Source: Stigmatella aurantiaca DW4/3-1
GTDB taxonomy: Bacteria > Myxococcota > Myxococcia > Myxococcales > Myxococcaceae
Reading direction: 5' to 3'
DNA: 64,000 nt
NCBI RefSeq assembly: GCF_000165485.1
Contig: NC_014623.1
Coordinates: forward strand, 1,817,501-1,881,500
Position numbers and translations under genes: made by a program. How positions within the stretch are numbered: position 1 is the stretch's first letter; every line of letters starts with the position of its first letter. Below, one piece after another: positions 17,401-25,401 of this stretch. The notes under the pieces are model-generated. The model saw nothing but the letters and a program-made list of their open reading frames with translations, did no database searches and was not told the origin of the DNA.

Positions 17401-17445
17401 CTGGTGGGCATCGAGCACGTGGGGCTGGGCTCGGACTTCGACGGT
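17401..17445 (+). pseudogene. Fragment of a membrane dipeptidase (peptidase M19)
   Basis: Fifteen codons read LVGIEHVGLGSDFDG, the highly conserved zinc-site region of renal-dipeptidase-type M19 peptidases (VGxDHVGLGSDFDG). The sequence before and after does not continue the family, so only this short piece survives. It lies 10 bases after the stop of the preceding remnant. Confidence 0.55.
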
Positions 17446-17588
17446 CGTGCTGCTGGCGCGCAGCCACTGCGAGGCGGATCTCGAGAAGAGCGCCTCGGGC
17501 AACCTCCGCCGCATCGAAGTAGATTTTGAGATTTCGAGAAGCTCCATTCTTGCCCTGTCCTCTTATTATTTCGCTTCGGGAGGACTCT

Positions 17589-17943
17589 TTGTTCAAGTCA
17601 CTGCGCGCGCGGCGCCTCTTGATGTGTGGGGCCTTGTTGTTGAGTTCCACGGGATTTGCCGCCCCCCTTCTTGTAACGCTCGTGGACGTCGATGCGACGG
17701 CGGGGCGGCTCTATGGTCCAGTGTGACATGGTGTCCGGGCCACCCATGGGGCCGGGGACCTGGAGTTCCGCGACGTGTCCGTCTGGGGGGGATGCCATGG
17801 GTGGAGCTTGCACGCAGAGTGGAGGCAGCTCTTCAGGTCTGATCTCTTCATCGCAAACCAGGAGCAGCTACAACTGCTACCTCACGGCTGGATACGCGAC
17901 CAGCAAGGTTCAGTCGGCGGCGATGTGTTGCACCATCCAGTAG
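17589..17943 (+). pseudogene. Exported small Cys protein with a frameshift
   Basis: A TTG start at 17589 (GGGAGG 5 bases upstream) opens a clear signal peptide, FKSLRARRLLMCGALLLSS ending GFAAP. This frame ends at TGA 17708. The next frame, open from 17692, reads VQCDMVSGPPMGPGTWSSATC and ends at TAG 17943 with AMCCTIQ, and has the Cys/Ser/Gly style of the other secreted proteins here. A single indel in the GC-rich stretch 17660-17705 would join them. Either the gene is broken or there is a sequencing error. Confidence 0.6.
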
Positions 17944-18056
17944 GGTTGAAAGGTGTTCCTGGCTTCGGTCGGTGTCATCCGTGGATTGAGACGCGCGCCG
18001 AGACGAGCCCTGCGGCGACCGCCCCCCGCCGCGTGAGAACTCTGAGACGAGTCCTT

Positions 18057-19589
18057 TCAGAGGGCGTGATGTTCGCGGCTCGCGAACCATCTCGCCGCGG
18101 CCCGTGTGACTTCCTCGGGACTGGGAGTCGTATCGCTCGCCCATGCAACGAACCCATCGGGACGCACGAGCAGCGCGCTCAGTCCAAGGCGATCCTTGGC
18201 GTCACTGGCCACGTACCTGACAGGGCCGCCCCAAAGGCCATCAAGCGCTTGGAGCGACGCCTGCCGGCCGAAGTCCAACAGCAAACCGTTTCCATCTCGG
18301 AGCAGGGTGCCGAGCCTCGTTCCGTCCTCCAACTCGAAGTCCGGGCAGCTGCGGCCCACCAACGGGTGTTCCTCGCCAAGGTCGTAACGGAGGGACACCC
18401 CCCAGACACGTTCAGCGAAGTAGGTCGCGCCGTCGCGCGTATCGATCAGGTCGCGGAGGATGGCTTCGAGCGCGCGGGAATGTCGGTTCGGCCGCATCAG
18501 CGCGACCTGGGCCCGCGTCCAATCGAGGATGCGCGCCCCGATCGGATGCCGCTCCGTGGTGTAGCTGTCGAGTAAGCCATCGGGGGCATTGCCTCGGATG
18601 GTTGCAGCAAGCTTCCACCCGAGGTTCATTGCGTCTCCAAGTCCGAGGTTCAAGCCTTGTCCGCCGAGCGGTGAATGAATGTGCGCGGCGTCGCCCGCCA
18701 GCAACACCCGTCCTTTGCGGTAGGCCGTTGCTTGCTGCGAGCGGTCGGTCCATGTCGTGGCGACGTTCAACGCTTTGAGGGTCACGTCGGTGCAGGACAC
18801 GCGTCGTAAGACCGCTTGCACGTGCTCGCACGTCACCGGTTGGGTGCGATGGAATGCGCCGCCGTCAAAGTCGACAATCGCAATCACCCCTGGCTGCCAC
18901 TGAGTGTACACACCGGTCGGCGTGTAATGACGGCCCATGCGGAGTTTCTCCGGGTCGGCGATTTCGACCTGGACCGAATATCCCGTGAACTCAGGCTCGG
19001 TACCTACGAACTCGAAGCCACCTTGCTTGCGCACTGTGCTGCGGCCGCCGTCGCAACCCACGAGCCAACGCGCGCGAACGCGTTGCTCGCCGGCATGGAC
19101 GGTGATTTCATCGTTCGCAGACTCGAAGCCTTCGACACCATGGCCGCGCTGGATTTCCACTCCGGCGGACAGTGCGTGAGCGGTGAGGACGCGCTCGAGA
19201 TGCTCCATTTCACTCCCCAATTGGGTGTCGGCCGGGCTCGGTAGTCGGTACGTCCACCGCGACGAATCGATGTTGCTGTAGTCGAACGCGATGCCCGCGA
19301 AGTGGCCGGCCGGCCCGCGCACCTGTGAGCCGGATGCCATGGATCCAGGTCTCGGCTGACTGCTCTCGTCACGACGTTGCGACGCAATTTGTTCCAGCAG
19401 TCCGCGCCGGTAGAATGCTTCGATGCTTGGGCCCCAGAGTCCTCGCATTCCAAACGGGAGCCGCTTCAGGGGGGAGTGCGGATCCTCCAATCGTTCAAGC
19501 ACCAGCACGGAGAGCTTCGCGAGCCGCAGCTCACAGGCTAGGAACAGGCCGACCGGGCCGGCCCCTGCGATGACCACGTCGTAGACCAA
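18057..19589 (-). CDS. FAD-dependent aromatic monooxygenase
   Basis: A 510-residue class A flavoprotein hydroxylase. It has the N-terminal Rossmann motif VVIAGAGPVGLFLACELRLA, the DG motif CDGGRSTVRKQGG (about 185) and the FAD-ribityl motif GDAAHIHSPLGGQGLNLGLG (about 300). The last 115 residues form the thioredoxin-like C-terminal domain found in the polyketide and phenol hydroxylases of this class (PgaE, MhpA type), ending before the natural stop. Such enzymes use NAD(P)H and O2 to hydroxylate an aromatic substrate. No biosynthetic genes flank it. It sits next to a recombinase remnant, so it may have been acquired. The substrate is unknown. Confidence 0.9.
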   Translation of the reverse strand: MVYDVVIAGAGPVGLFLACELRLAKLSVLVLERLEDPHSPLKRLPFGMRGLWGPSIEAFYRRGLLEQIASQRRDESSQPRPGSMASGSQVRGPAGHFAGIAFDYSNIDSSRWTYRLPSPADTQLGSEMEHLERVLTAHALSAGVEIQRGHGVEGFESANDEITVHAGEQRVRARWLVGCDGGRSTVRKQGGFEFVGTEPEFTGYSVQVEIADPEKLRMGRHYTPTGVYTQWQPGVIAIVDFDGGAFHRTQPVTCEHVQAVLRRVSCTDVTLKALNVATTWTDRSQQATAYRKGRVLLAGDAAHIHSPLGGQGLNLGLGDAMNLGWKLAATIRGNAPDGLLDSYTTERHPIGARILDWTRAQVALMRPNRHSRALEAILRDLIDTRDGATYFAERVWGVSLRYDLGEEHPLVGRSCPDFELEDGTRLGTLLRDGNGLLLDFGRQASLQALDGLWGGPVRYVASDAKDRLGLSALLVRPDGFVAWASDTTPSPEEVTRAAARWFASREHHAL

Positions 19590-19599
19590 GGTGTCCTCT

Positions 19600-19743
19600 T
19601 GGCTCGGGTGTTTGGACCGGGCCTACGCCAGCGTATCAATTCCGGGTCGGTCGAGCTGGCACGACCTACGCCACACCTATGGCAATCACCTTGCGATGCG
19701 GGGCGTGGCCCTCGTTGCTGGGATTTCAAATAAAACGTGCTAG
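19600..19743 (+). pseudogene. Tyrosine recombinase (integrase) C-terminal remnant
   Basis: The plus-strand frame ending at TAG 19741-19743 contains WHDLRHTYGNHLAMRGVALV. This is the box II region of phage-type tyrosine recombinases (HxLRHTxxxHLAMRGV), including the catalytic HxxR residues. The sequence then leaves the family (AGISNKTC) before the catalytic Tyr, and upstream homology fades within about 15 codons. It is a fragment of an integrase gene, adjacent to the start of the monooxygenase on the other strand. Confidence 0.75.
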
Positions 19744-19789
19744 GCTGGACAAGTCCGTTTTGGAATTCTGAACTGAGCACGGGGAAACG

Positions 19790-20857
19790 ATGATGGTGCC
19801 TGAAGCCAGAGCTTTGTTCGCCGCACTTTGCGTGACCGCATGGCTGCCCCTGGCAGCCAATGCTCAGGTCCTCGTACAACGATGCAGCGCCGACAGCAGG
19901 AACCCAAGCCAAGCCGAGGCTCGGCTCCAGTGGGCTCGCCGGTGTGCGTTGGCCACACGGCTCATTGGTCCCGGCGATTATTACGACAGTGGTGCCCCTG
20001 CTGCGAATGGCGGGACGCTGAAGGACTACATTGAGGACAATTCGGGTAACAATTGGGACGGGAGGAACATCTATTCCGGGCAGGGAGGGTTCTACGACCT
20101 GAACGCCTCGATCATGTCCAAGCTCTACAACAGTGGAACGACCTATCAAGGCCAAGACACCAACGGCTACTACGAGTGGTGGCGCCCCCTCAACCGGAAG
20201 AAGGCACTCCCTCTCTACCCCAGCTACGCGAGCAATTCCGATATCTTCAGCTCTTCCAACCGGCAGCTCTTCCCGCACCCGCAGCTGGCCACTTGTGGCT
20301 TTTATCTCGACCCGAATGGCACGGTGCCGGCGTCCGGCTACAGCTTCTACGTCGTTGGACTCTGCCAAGCCATCCCTTCCTCGGACCGGTGCACGGTGGA
20401 CCGGCTCAACGTGCGGGAGGCCAAGGAGCGGATCGAGTGGGCCCGCCAGTGTGGTCTGCGGCAGAACATTGGTTCTCCCTCTCGATGGTTCGACACGGGC
20501 GAACTCGCGCTCGACCAGAGCACCACCCTGAAGGACTATAGCGAGGCGGTGGTTCCAGACGACCGGCGGTACTCGGGATCCGGCGTCAGCTACGAGATCA
20601 ATGCCGCTTACGTGTCCGCACTCTACAAATCCGGCACCAGCGCTTACCAAGCCCTCGACGCGCAGGGCTATTACAAGTGGGGCAGGGACCCGAGTCTGGT
20701 GAGACAGCGTCCGCTGTATCCCATCTTCGGAACCTCGCCGGACATCAACAGCGGCGCTTTGCTCACCCCAGGCACGGGTTCCGACTGCAACCTCTACAAC
20801 GGTGCTACACCCGTCACCTCCTTCTACGTCAACAAGTATTGTGAAAGCGTCTACTGA
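19790..20857 (+). CDS. Secreted protein of two tandem repeats, unknown function
   Basis: A 355-residue protein with a signal peptide (MVPEARALFAALCVTAWLPL, ending NAQ). The mature chain is two copies of a domain of about 165 residues. Shared landmarks are a helix ending WARRCAL or WARQCGL, a TLKDY motif, YNSGT/YKSGT and QG.D or DAQGYY followed by W. Each copy ends with a pair of cysteines. Tyr, Gly and Ser are abundant and charge is low. I recognise no family; it may bind or degrade an outside polymer. The ATG at 19790 or 19793 could be used. Confidence 0.75.
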   Translation: MMVPEARALFAALCVTAWLPLAANAQVLVQRCSADSRNPSQAEARLQWARRCALATRLIGPGDYYDSGAPAANGGTLKDYIEDNSGNNWDGRNIYSGQGGFYDLNASIMSKLYNSGTTYQGQDTNGYYEWWRPLNRKKALPLYPSYASNSDIFSSSNRQLFPHPQLATCGFYLDPNGTVPASGYSFYVVGLCQAIPSSDRCTVDRLNVREAKERIEWARQCGLRQNIGSPSRWFDTGELALDQSTTLKDYSEAVVPDDRRYSGSGVSYEINAAYVSALYKSGTSAYQALDAQGYYKWGRDPSLVRQRPLYPIFGTSPDINSGALLTPGTGSDCNLYNGATPVTSFYVNKYCESVY

Positions 20858-21212
20858 GCTGTGCAGCGCGTTGCCGTTGAAGAAGATGAGCGGGCGGGTC
20901 TCAGGGCACGGGGACGAACCGGTAGAGGGCGCTCTCGAGAGCGGTCCCTCACTCTCGGGTAGACCGATGCGCAAGCCGCTCGCGAGCACCGTCTCGGGGA
21001 GACGTGGGACCCACCGGAAGATGCCGTCGACGATCTGTTGCATCGGCCGCCAGGCGACAGCCTCGTTGACCCCGAGTGGCCCGCGGCCTCGCTGACCTGT
21101 TTGAGAAAAGCCTGTCCATGGAAAGCAAGAAGGGCGCGTGTTCAAAACCTACCTTGAACTGTCCGTGAAAGCCGCTATGATGGTGCTCCCATAAAATTCC
21201 AAGGGAACTTAA
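20858..21212. other. 355-bp gap with a possible minus-strand remnant and a promoter
   Basis: The minus strand of about 20876-21085 reads NEAVAWRPMQQIVDGIFRWV and then LPETVLASGLRIGLPESEGP, which looks protein-like but has no start and no recognised family. The right part is AT-richer and holds the promoter of the next gene. No complete gene is seen. Confidence 0.4.
21154..21181 (+). promoter_or_regulatory. Sigma-70-type promoter
   Basis: TTGAAC (21154-21159) and TATGAT (21176-21181) are separated by 16 bases and lie 31 bp upstream of the ATG at 21213. Both hexamers are close to consensus and the surrounding DNA is unusually AT-rich for this genome. Confidence 0.55.
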
Positions 21213-21776
21213 ATGCTTCGGAAAACAATCCCCTCCTCGTTGTGTGTCCTGATATCCGGAGTGCTGCTCGTGGCATGTGGTGGACTCTTCCCCGACGCAG
21301 AGCCGGCATTGGCCGAAGAGTCTCTGGGCACGCAGGAGTCGGCGGTGTGCGCGGGGCTGACCGTCAGCGGCCTCTCCATCGCGGATGCCTCGATGTACGT
21401 GACGGACATGTCGGCGGTCGGTTCCTGGTCGGTGTCCCAGTTCTCCAACGCGGTGCGGCTGGAGTACTACATCGATAACATCCGGTACGCCTTCGACGAG
21501 CGCCCTGGCGTCGCCGGTACCTGGTACTTCAGCACCACGGGGATCGCCTGCGGCTCGCATTACTTCCAGGTGAGGGCGTGGCCCATGGTCATTGACAGCA
21601 ATGGCAACCGAACCACCTGCGGCTCCACCCCCAGCCGGGTGGTCTCTCAGTATGTGTATTGGGAGTGCCCCCCGAATCCTCCCGATCCCTATGATCCCTG
21701 CAACTACTGCCCCGGAAACACCTCGTGTTTCTGCGGTGACGGCGTCTGCCGCCCCCATAATCAGTACTGCCCGTAA
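21213..21776 (+). CDS. Secreted lipoprotein with Cys/Pro-rich tail
   Basis: A 187-residue lipoprotein, MLRKTIPSSLCVLISGVLLVAC with lipobox LLVAC. AGGGAA stands 6 bases upstream. The middle (about 50-150) reads as beta strands of an immunoglobulin-like fold (TGIACGSHYFQVRAWPMVI). The tail is Cys/Pro-rich (WECPPNPPDPYDPCNYC, CFCGDGVC) and resembles short EGF-like or metal-binding loops. No family recognised. Confidence 0.8.
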   Translation: MLRKTIPSSLCVLISGVLLVACGGLFPDAEPALAEESLGTQESAVCAGLTVSGLSIADASMYVTDMSAVGSWSVSQFSNAVRLEYYIDNIRYAFDERPGVAGTWYFSTTGIACGSHYFQVRAWPMVIDSNGNRTTCGSTPSRVVSQYVYWECPPNPPDPYDPCNYCPGNTSCFCGDGVCRPHNQYCP

Positions 21777-21793
21777 GTAGCGCGCTGGTGACA

Positions 21794-21819
21794 CAGGGAC
21801 GGCGCGGCACCCGTCCCTG
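21794..21819. terminator. Bidirectional hairpin terminator
   Basis: A perfect 9-bp stem, CAGGGACGG and CCGTCCCTG, with an 8-base loop lies between the converging lipoprotein and GH97 genes. No T tract. Confidence 0.6.
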
Positions 21820-21890
21820 CTCACTCAGGTGAAGAATCTGGAGCCGTCGCGAAGGGCTGATACCAGCCTTGGCGGCGTGCTCCGCAACGC

Positions 21891-24128
21891 TTAGGGAACG
21901 CTGCCGACCTGCACCAACTGCCACTGCTGGTTGGCGCCGCCGCTCCAGGGCCATTGAATGACGTTTGCGCCATCGGCCATGGAGGCGCCTTCGACGTCGA
22001 CGGCCATTCCGCTGCTCCGGCTCACGATGCCGACGTAACCGCCGCCCGCCTCGACGAATTGCCACTGCTGATTGGCGCTGCCCCGGCTCGTGTACTGGAT
22101 GAGGTGGGCTCCCGCCGCGGTCGAGGCACCGCTGACGTCCAGTGTCCTGCCGCTGTTCCGATTGACCAGATCGTAATAGCCGCCGCCGGAGTCGACCAGG
22201 CGCCATTCGTCGTTGGTGGTGCTGTCGACGTAAGCCCACTGAATGACCTCCGCCGTGTCGGACCTCGATGCGTTCTGAACGGCGAGTGCCTTGCCGCTCT
22301 GGCGGTTGATGATCTTGTAGATGGCGCTCGGAACCACCGGCACGTTCTGCGCCGTGATACGGATCGCCGCCCCGCCGTTCGCCCGCACGGGGATGTTGAG
22401 AACGCTGGTGCTCGCCACCTGCTGCACCTGGTACGCGATGTCGTTGTCCGAAGTCCCATCCATGTAAACGTGCGCGGTGTAGTTCGTACCAGCGGTCAGG
22501 AACGACAAGGGAATCACCGCCGTCCTCGCCGTACCGCTGGCGATCGTGCCGACATACCAGTCATTTCCCCGCCGGCGCGCGAGCGTGGCGTACTGGCTCG
22601 GGTTTCCCTCCAGCAGGCGTGTGTCGTCCCAGGCCGGCGGAAGCGCGCGCAGGAACTCCCGGGCAATGCTGTTGCGGTACATCGCCCCGTGGTCGGAGTA
22701 ATGCTGAATGTAGGACGCGAACAGGACGGGCAGCGCGGTCTGATGCGCCCAGGTGGTCTGTCCGCCTGAGTTCGAGTAGGCGCCGGGCGTGTAGTCCATG
22801 GGGCCGATGGCGCCGCGGGTGAAGAGCAACGAGAGATGGTGCGCCGCGGACAGTTCTCCTTGCTCCGCGCCGAAGACGGCTTCCTGGGTGAGGACGTTGG
22901 GCCACTTGCGGCCGAGGCCATTCGGCTTGGTGCATCCGTGGAAATTGACGAGCAGCCGGTTCTCCGCCGCGACCTGGGCGAGCTTCTCGTAAAGTTGCAT
23001 CGTGACCTGCGTGTCGCCGTCGAAGAAGTCGACCTTGACGCCGCGCACGCCCCAGCCCGCCCAGCGGCTGAACAGCGTGCGCATCTGCGTTTCGGATTTC
23101 ACGTCTTCGTCGTTCACCCAGAGCCAGATGCCGACGTTCTTCGAGGTCGCGTAGCTCACGAGCGATGGCACCCAGCTCGCCTGCCAGCCGTCGTCCACCA
23201 GGTAATATTCCCAGCCCATCGCGGAGGCGGAATCGACGAACGCGGCGTGCGTGTTGTCGTCCGCTTGATTCCCGCCCGCCCGCCAGGACCAACCCGAACG
23301 GCCTGGCCGGATCCAGGAGGTGTCGGCGAGTTGAGACGGGGTGCTCAGGTTCTCGACCAGGCTCGACTCGACGATGTTGGCGAGCGACCCAATGATCGCG
23401 AGCCTCCAGGGGCTGTTGAACTGCCGCGACGTGCTCACGCTCGTCGCGGTGGGCCAGGCCAACCGCAGGTGATTTCCACTGCCTCCCGTCAGCTGGGCCG
23501 TGTGGTAGCTCCCCCCGATGTCGCTCTCGGCCAGCAGGAGCCACCGGCTGCCCACCGATGCCAGCACCGGCATGCCGAAGCTGCCGCTGCTGAAGTTGCC
23601 GCGTGCCGGGTAGAAGCCTTCGTAATTCGACACGTAGGTCTGCGCGTAGCCTGTCGCCGTGTCCGGCAGGTTGAATGAGCTGCCCTCGCTGTAGATGAGC
23701 AGAGCGCCGCTGCCGGGGACGCGGTAGCGGTACGCGATGCCGTCGTCATACGCGCGCACCGCCAGGTGCAGCTCCTGACCGCCCTTCGAGAAGCGCAGCA
23801 CCGCCTCGTTGGCGGAGTTGAGGTAGCTGGCCTTCTTCCGTCCGGGCAGGGAGTAGCTCTCGTTGATGACGGTGTTGCTCCGGCTGACGAAGCTCAGACC
23901 GCTCGAGAAATCTCCGGCGCTGGTGCTGAGCCCCAACGCGGAGTTTTCGATCACCACGGCACCGCCCTGCGTGACGGAGTAACTCAGGGCGCCGGTGGAT
24001 GTGTTGAGGCTGATGGCGATGTGGGTTGAGCCGTTGGGCGAGGACACGGTCCACTGGGCCCCCGCATCGGCGGGAATCAGCACCAGCAGACCGATGACCC
24101 AGAAGACCGCACGGATGATTTGCGTCAC
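21891..24128 (-). CDS. GH97 glycosidase with ricin-type lectin domain
   Basis: A 745-residue secreted enzyme. After a signal peptide (about 1-24, ending AGA) comes the GH97 N-terminal beta-sandwich (about 25-265), the barrel (about 266-545) and the C-terminal sheet. The barrel has VDDGWQASW, IWLWVNDEDV and VRGVKVDFFDGD; the Asp at about 367 aligns with the nucleophile of the retaining alpha-galactosidase branch of GH97 rather than the Glu-based inverting SusB branch. Residues about 605-745 are a ricin-like beta-trefoil with three QW repeats (NQQWQFVEAGGG, NQQWQLVQ), a carbohydrate-binding domain. It probably releases galactose or glucose from alpha-linked polymers. The linkage is inferred from family knowledge. 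Confidence 0.88.
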   Translation of the reverse strand: MTQIIRAVFWVIGLLVLIPADAGAQWTVSSPNGSTHIAISLNTSTGALSYSVTQGGAVVIENSALGLSTSAGDFSSGLSFVSRSNTVINESYSLPGRKKASYLNSANEAVLRFSKGGQELHLAVRAYDDGIAYRYRVPGSGALLIYSEGSSFNLPDTATGYAQTYVSNYEGFYPARGNFSSGSFGMPVLASVGSRWLLLAESDIGGSYHTAQLTGGSGNHLRLAWPTATSVSTSRQFNSPWRLAIIGSLANIVESSLVENLSTPSQLADTSWIRPGRSGWSWRAGGNQADDNTHAAFVDSASAMGWEYYLVDDGWQASWVPSLVSYATSKNVGIWLWVNDEDVKSETQMRTLFSRWAGWGVRGVKVDFFDGDTQVTMQLYEKLAQVAAENRLLVNFHGCTKPNGLGRKWPNVLTQEAVFGAEQGELSAAHHLSLLFTRGAIGPMDYTPGAYSNSGGQTTWAHQTALPVLFASYIQHYSDHGAMYRNSIAREFLRALPPAWDDTRLLEGNPSQYATLARRRGNDWYVGTIASGTARTAVIPLSFLTAGTNYTAHVYMDGTSDNDIAYQVQQVASTSVLNIPVRANGGAAIRITAQNVPVVPSAIYKIINRQSGKALAVQNASRSDTAEVIQWAYVDSTTNDEWRLVDSGGGYYDLVNRNSGRTLDVSGASTAAGAHLIQYTSRGSANQQWQFVEAGGGYVGIVSRSSGMAVDVEGASMADGANVIQWPWSGGANQQWQLVQVGSVP

Positions 24129-24197
24129 GACGTTCCTCCTTGGAGAGAGGGGACATCCGCGGCTCTTGCGCGAGCGAAAGGCCCGCTCGCTCTGGGT

Positions 24198-24671
24198 TTA
24201 CTTGCTCAGCTTGATGTACACGCGCTTGGTTCTCCCGTCCTCGCTGATTTCGGTCTTGGTCTCCGTGTGAGAACCCACGGTCCAGGTTTTTCCCCCGTCA
24301 TCCGTCCACTCGACCTTGATCTTCTTGTTGGTGGTTCCAGGGACGAAGGGCGCCGACCAGTAGAAGGTGTTCGGGATGACCTGGCCCGTGACATAGGAGT
24401 AATAGGCAGGCTGTCGAAGCTGGGGGTTGATGCTTTGTTTGTTGGGCGCGATGTACAGCTTGATTCCATGGTTGTAGTTGAAGCCGTCCTGCTGAACGGC
24501 TTCCCATGTGTACGTCAGCCGGACTTTCGCTGCCTTCGGGATGTCTCCCCGGTTGACGTCGTGCACGAGGTAGATGGTGTTGTCAGCCGCCCAGGCGGCC
24601 TGGGAGAAGCCCAGGGACAAGGCGACGCAGAGGGCGGCGAACACGGGCTGGAGCATTTTCAGAGGATTCAT
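24198..24671 (-). CDS. Exported protein of unknown function
   Basis: A 157-residue protein. The start is ATG 24671 (MNPLKMLQPVFAALCVALSL); a GTG 9 bases upstream is in frame. The signal peptide ends AAWA, at about residue 29. The mature domain looks like one beta-sandwich (VRLTYTWEAVQQDGFNYNHG, IKVEWTDDGGKTWTVGS), with no cysteines. It lies 69 bp upstream of the GH97 gene on the same strand and 15 bp downstream of a lipoprotein gene, so it may belong to the same transcript. It could be a binding or structural accessory of the glycosidase; this is inference. Confidence 0.75.
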   Translation of the reverse strand: MNPLKMLQPVFAALCVALSLGFSQAAWAADNTIYLVHDVNRGDIPKAAKVRLTYTWEAVQQDGFNYNHGIKLYIAPNKQSINPQLRQPAYYSYVTGQVIPNTFYWSAPFVPGTTNKKIKVEWTDDGGKTWTVGSHTETKTEISEDGRTKRVYIKLSK

Positions 24672-24686
24672 GGTGGTCACCCCGGG

Positions 24687-25211
24687 CTATTGAGAATCGG
24701 CGAGCGTGATGCACGCTTCCTCGGGTGGGGGCTCCTCATAAGCGGTTCCTTCAGGCGCTCCCGCTGCTTCCTCGGTCTCCACCCACTCGCTCGTGATGAC
24801 CTCGCAGAGGACTCCGGCGTCGATGGGCGTGCCTGCATCGACTGGAGGACCCGCGTCGATGGGCGTCCCTGCGTCGATGGGCGTGCCTGCATCGACTGGA
24901 GGACCCGCGTCGATGGGCGTGCCCGCGTCGACTGGAGGACCCGCGTCGATGGGCGTCCCTGCGTCGATGGGCGTGCCCGCGTCGACTGGAGGACCTGCGT
25001 CAATGGGCGTGCCCGCATCGACTTGAGGACCCGCGTCGATGGGCAGCCCTGCATCGATGAGCACCCCCGCGTCCCGCGTGGCGAGCATGCTGCTTTCCTG
25101 AGACAGAGACTGCTCCAGCGCCTCCTCCTCGGCTCCCATGGGGTCACATCCGCCGACGATGAGTCCTCCCAGGCAGACAGAGACCGCGGAGAGGGACATC
25201 CATTTTTTCAT
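24687..25211 (-). CDS. Lipoprotein with a 15-fold DAG repeat
   Basis: A 174-residue lipoprotein: signal MKKWMSLSAVSVCLGGLIVG, lipobox VGGC. Residues about 47-136 are fifteen hexapeptides of the type DAGTPI or DAGPPV, encoded by a near-perfect 18-bp tandem repeat. The C-terminal 35 residues are acidic with two cysteines (CEVITSEW, ACITLADSQ). The repeat is Asp/Gly/Pro-rich, like flexible surface stalks in other myxobacterial lipoproteins. It is probably an extended linker holding the small C-terminal domain away from the membrane. No function recognised. Confidence 0.8.
   Translation of the reverse strand: MKKWMSLSAVSVCLGGLIVGGCDPMGAEEEALEQSLSQESSMLATRDAGVLIDAGLPIDAGPQVDAGTPIDAGPPVDAGTPIDAGTPIDAGPPVDAGTPIDAGPPVDAGTPIDAGTPIDAGPPVDAGTPIDAGVLCEVITSEWVETEEAAGAPEGTAYEEPPPEEACITLADSQ
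24804..25073. repeat. 18-bp tandem repeat (minisatellite)
   Basis: About fifteen units of 18 bp within the lipoprotein gene, alternating two main forms that encode DAGTPI and DAGPPV. Unit identity is high, with a block of several units itself repeated, so copy number probably changes by slippage without breaking the frame. The opposite strand is also open across it, as is usual for such repeats, and is not treated as a gene. Confidence 0.85.
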
Positions 25212-25287
25212 GAGGGAACCTCGCGAACCGGTATCGAGAGCCTGGGACAGATGTGAACCTGCCCAAGCCGGAATAGCTGGAAAACAG

Positions 25288-25314
25288 CCTATACCAGATA
25301 GGACGGCTTTTCAA
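25288..25314 (-). promoter_or_regulatory. Possible sigma-70 promoter of the repeat lipoprotein
   Basis: On the minus strand TTGAAA (25314-25309) and TATAGG (25293-25288) are 15 bases apart, in an AT-rich stretch 75-100 bp upstream of the start at 25211. The spacer is shorter than usual, so this is tentative. Confidence 0.3.
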
Positions 25315-25401
25315 TAGGAGGGGATTTTTTGCGTCCTGCTCAATAGGGCCTCCGGGCCGCTTGCGGCTATTTTGGCGGGCGTACCCCCACGGAGGTTGCA
25401 C

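Noticed and set aside
24793-25026. Plus-strand frame of MGVPASTGGPAS repeats
   Set aside because: It is the antisense of the 18-bp repeat. The other strand has a signal peptide and lipobox, so that strand is the gene.
24804-25073. CRISPR array
   Set aside because: The repeats are 18 bp and directly adjacent without unique spacers, and they encode protein.
24120-25256. Plus-strand 378-codon frame over the same repeat
   Set aside because: Overlaps three minus-strand genes with signal peptides; repeats open all frames.
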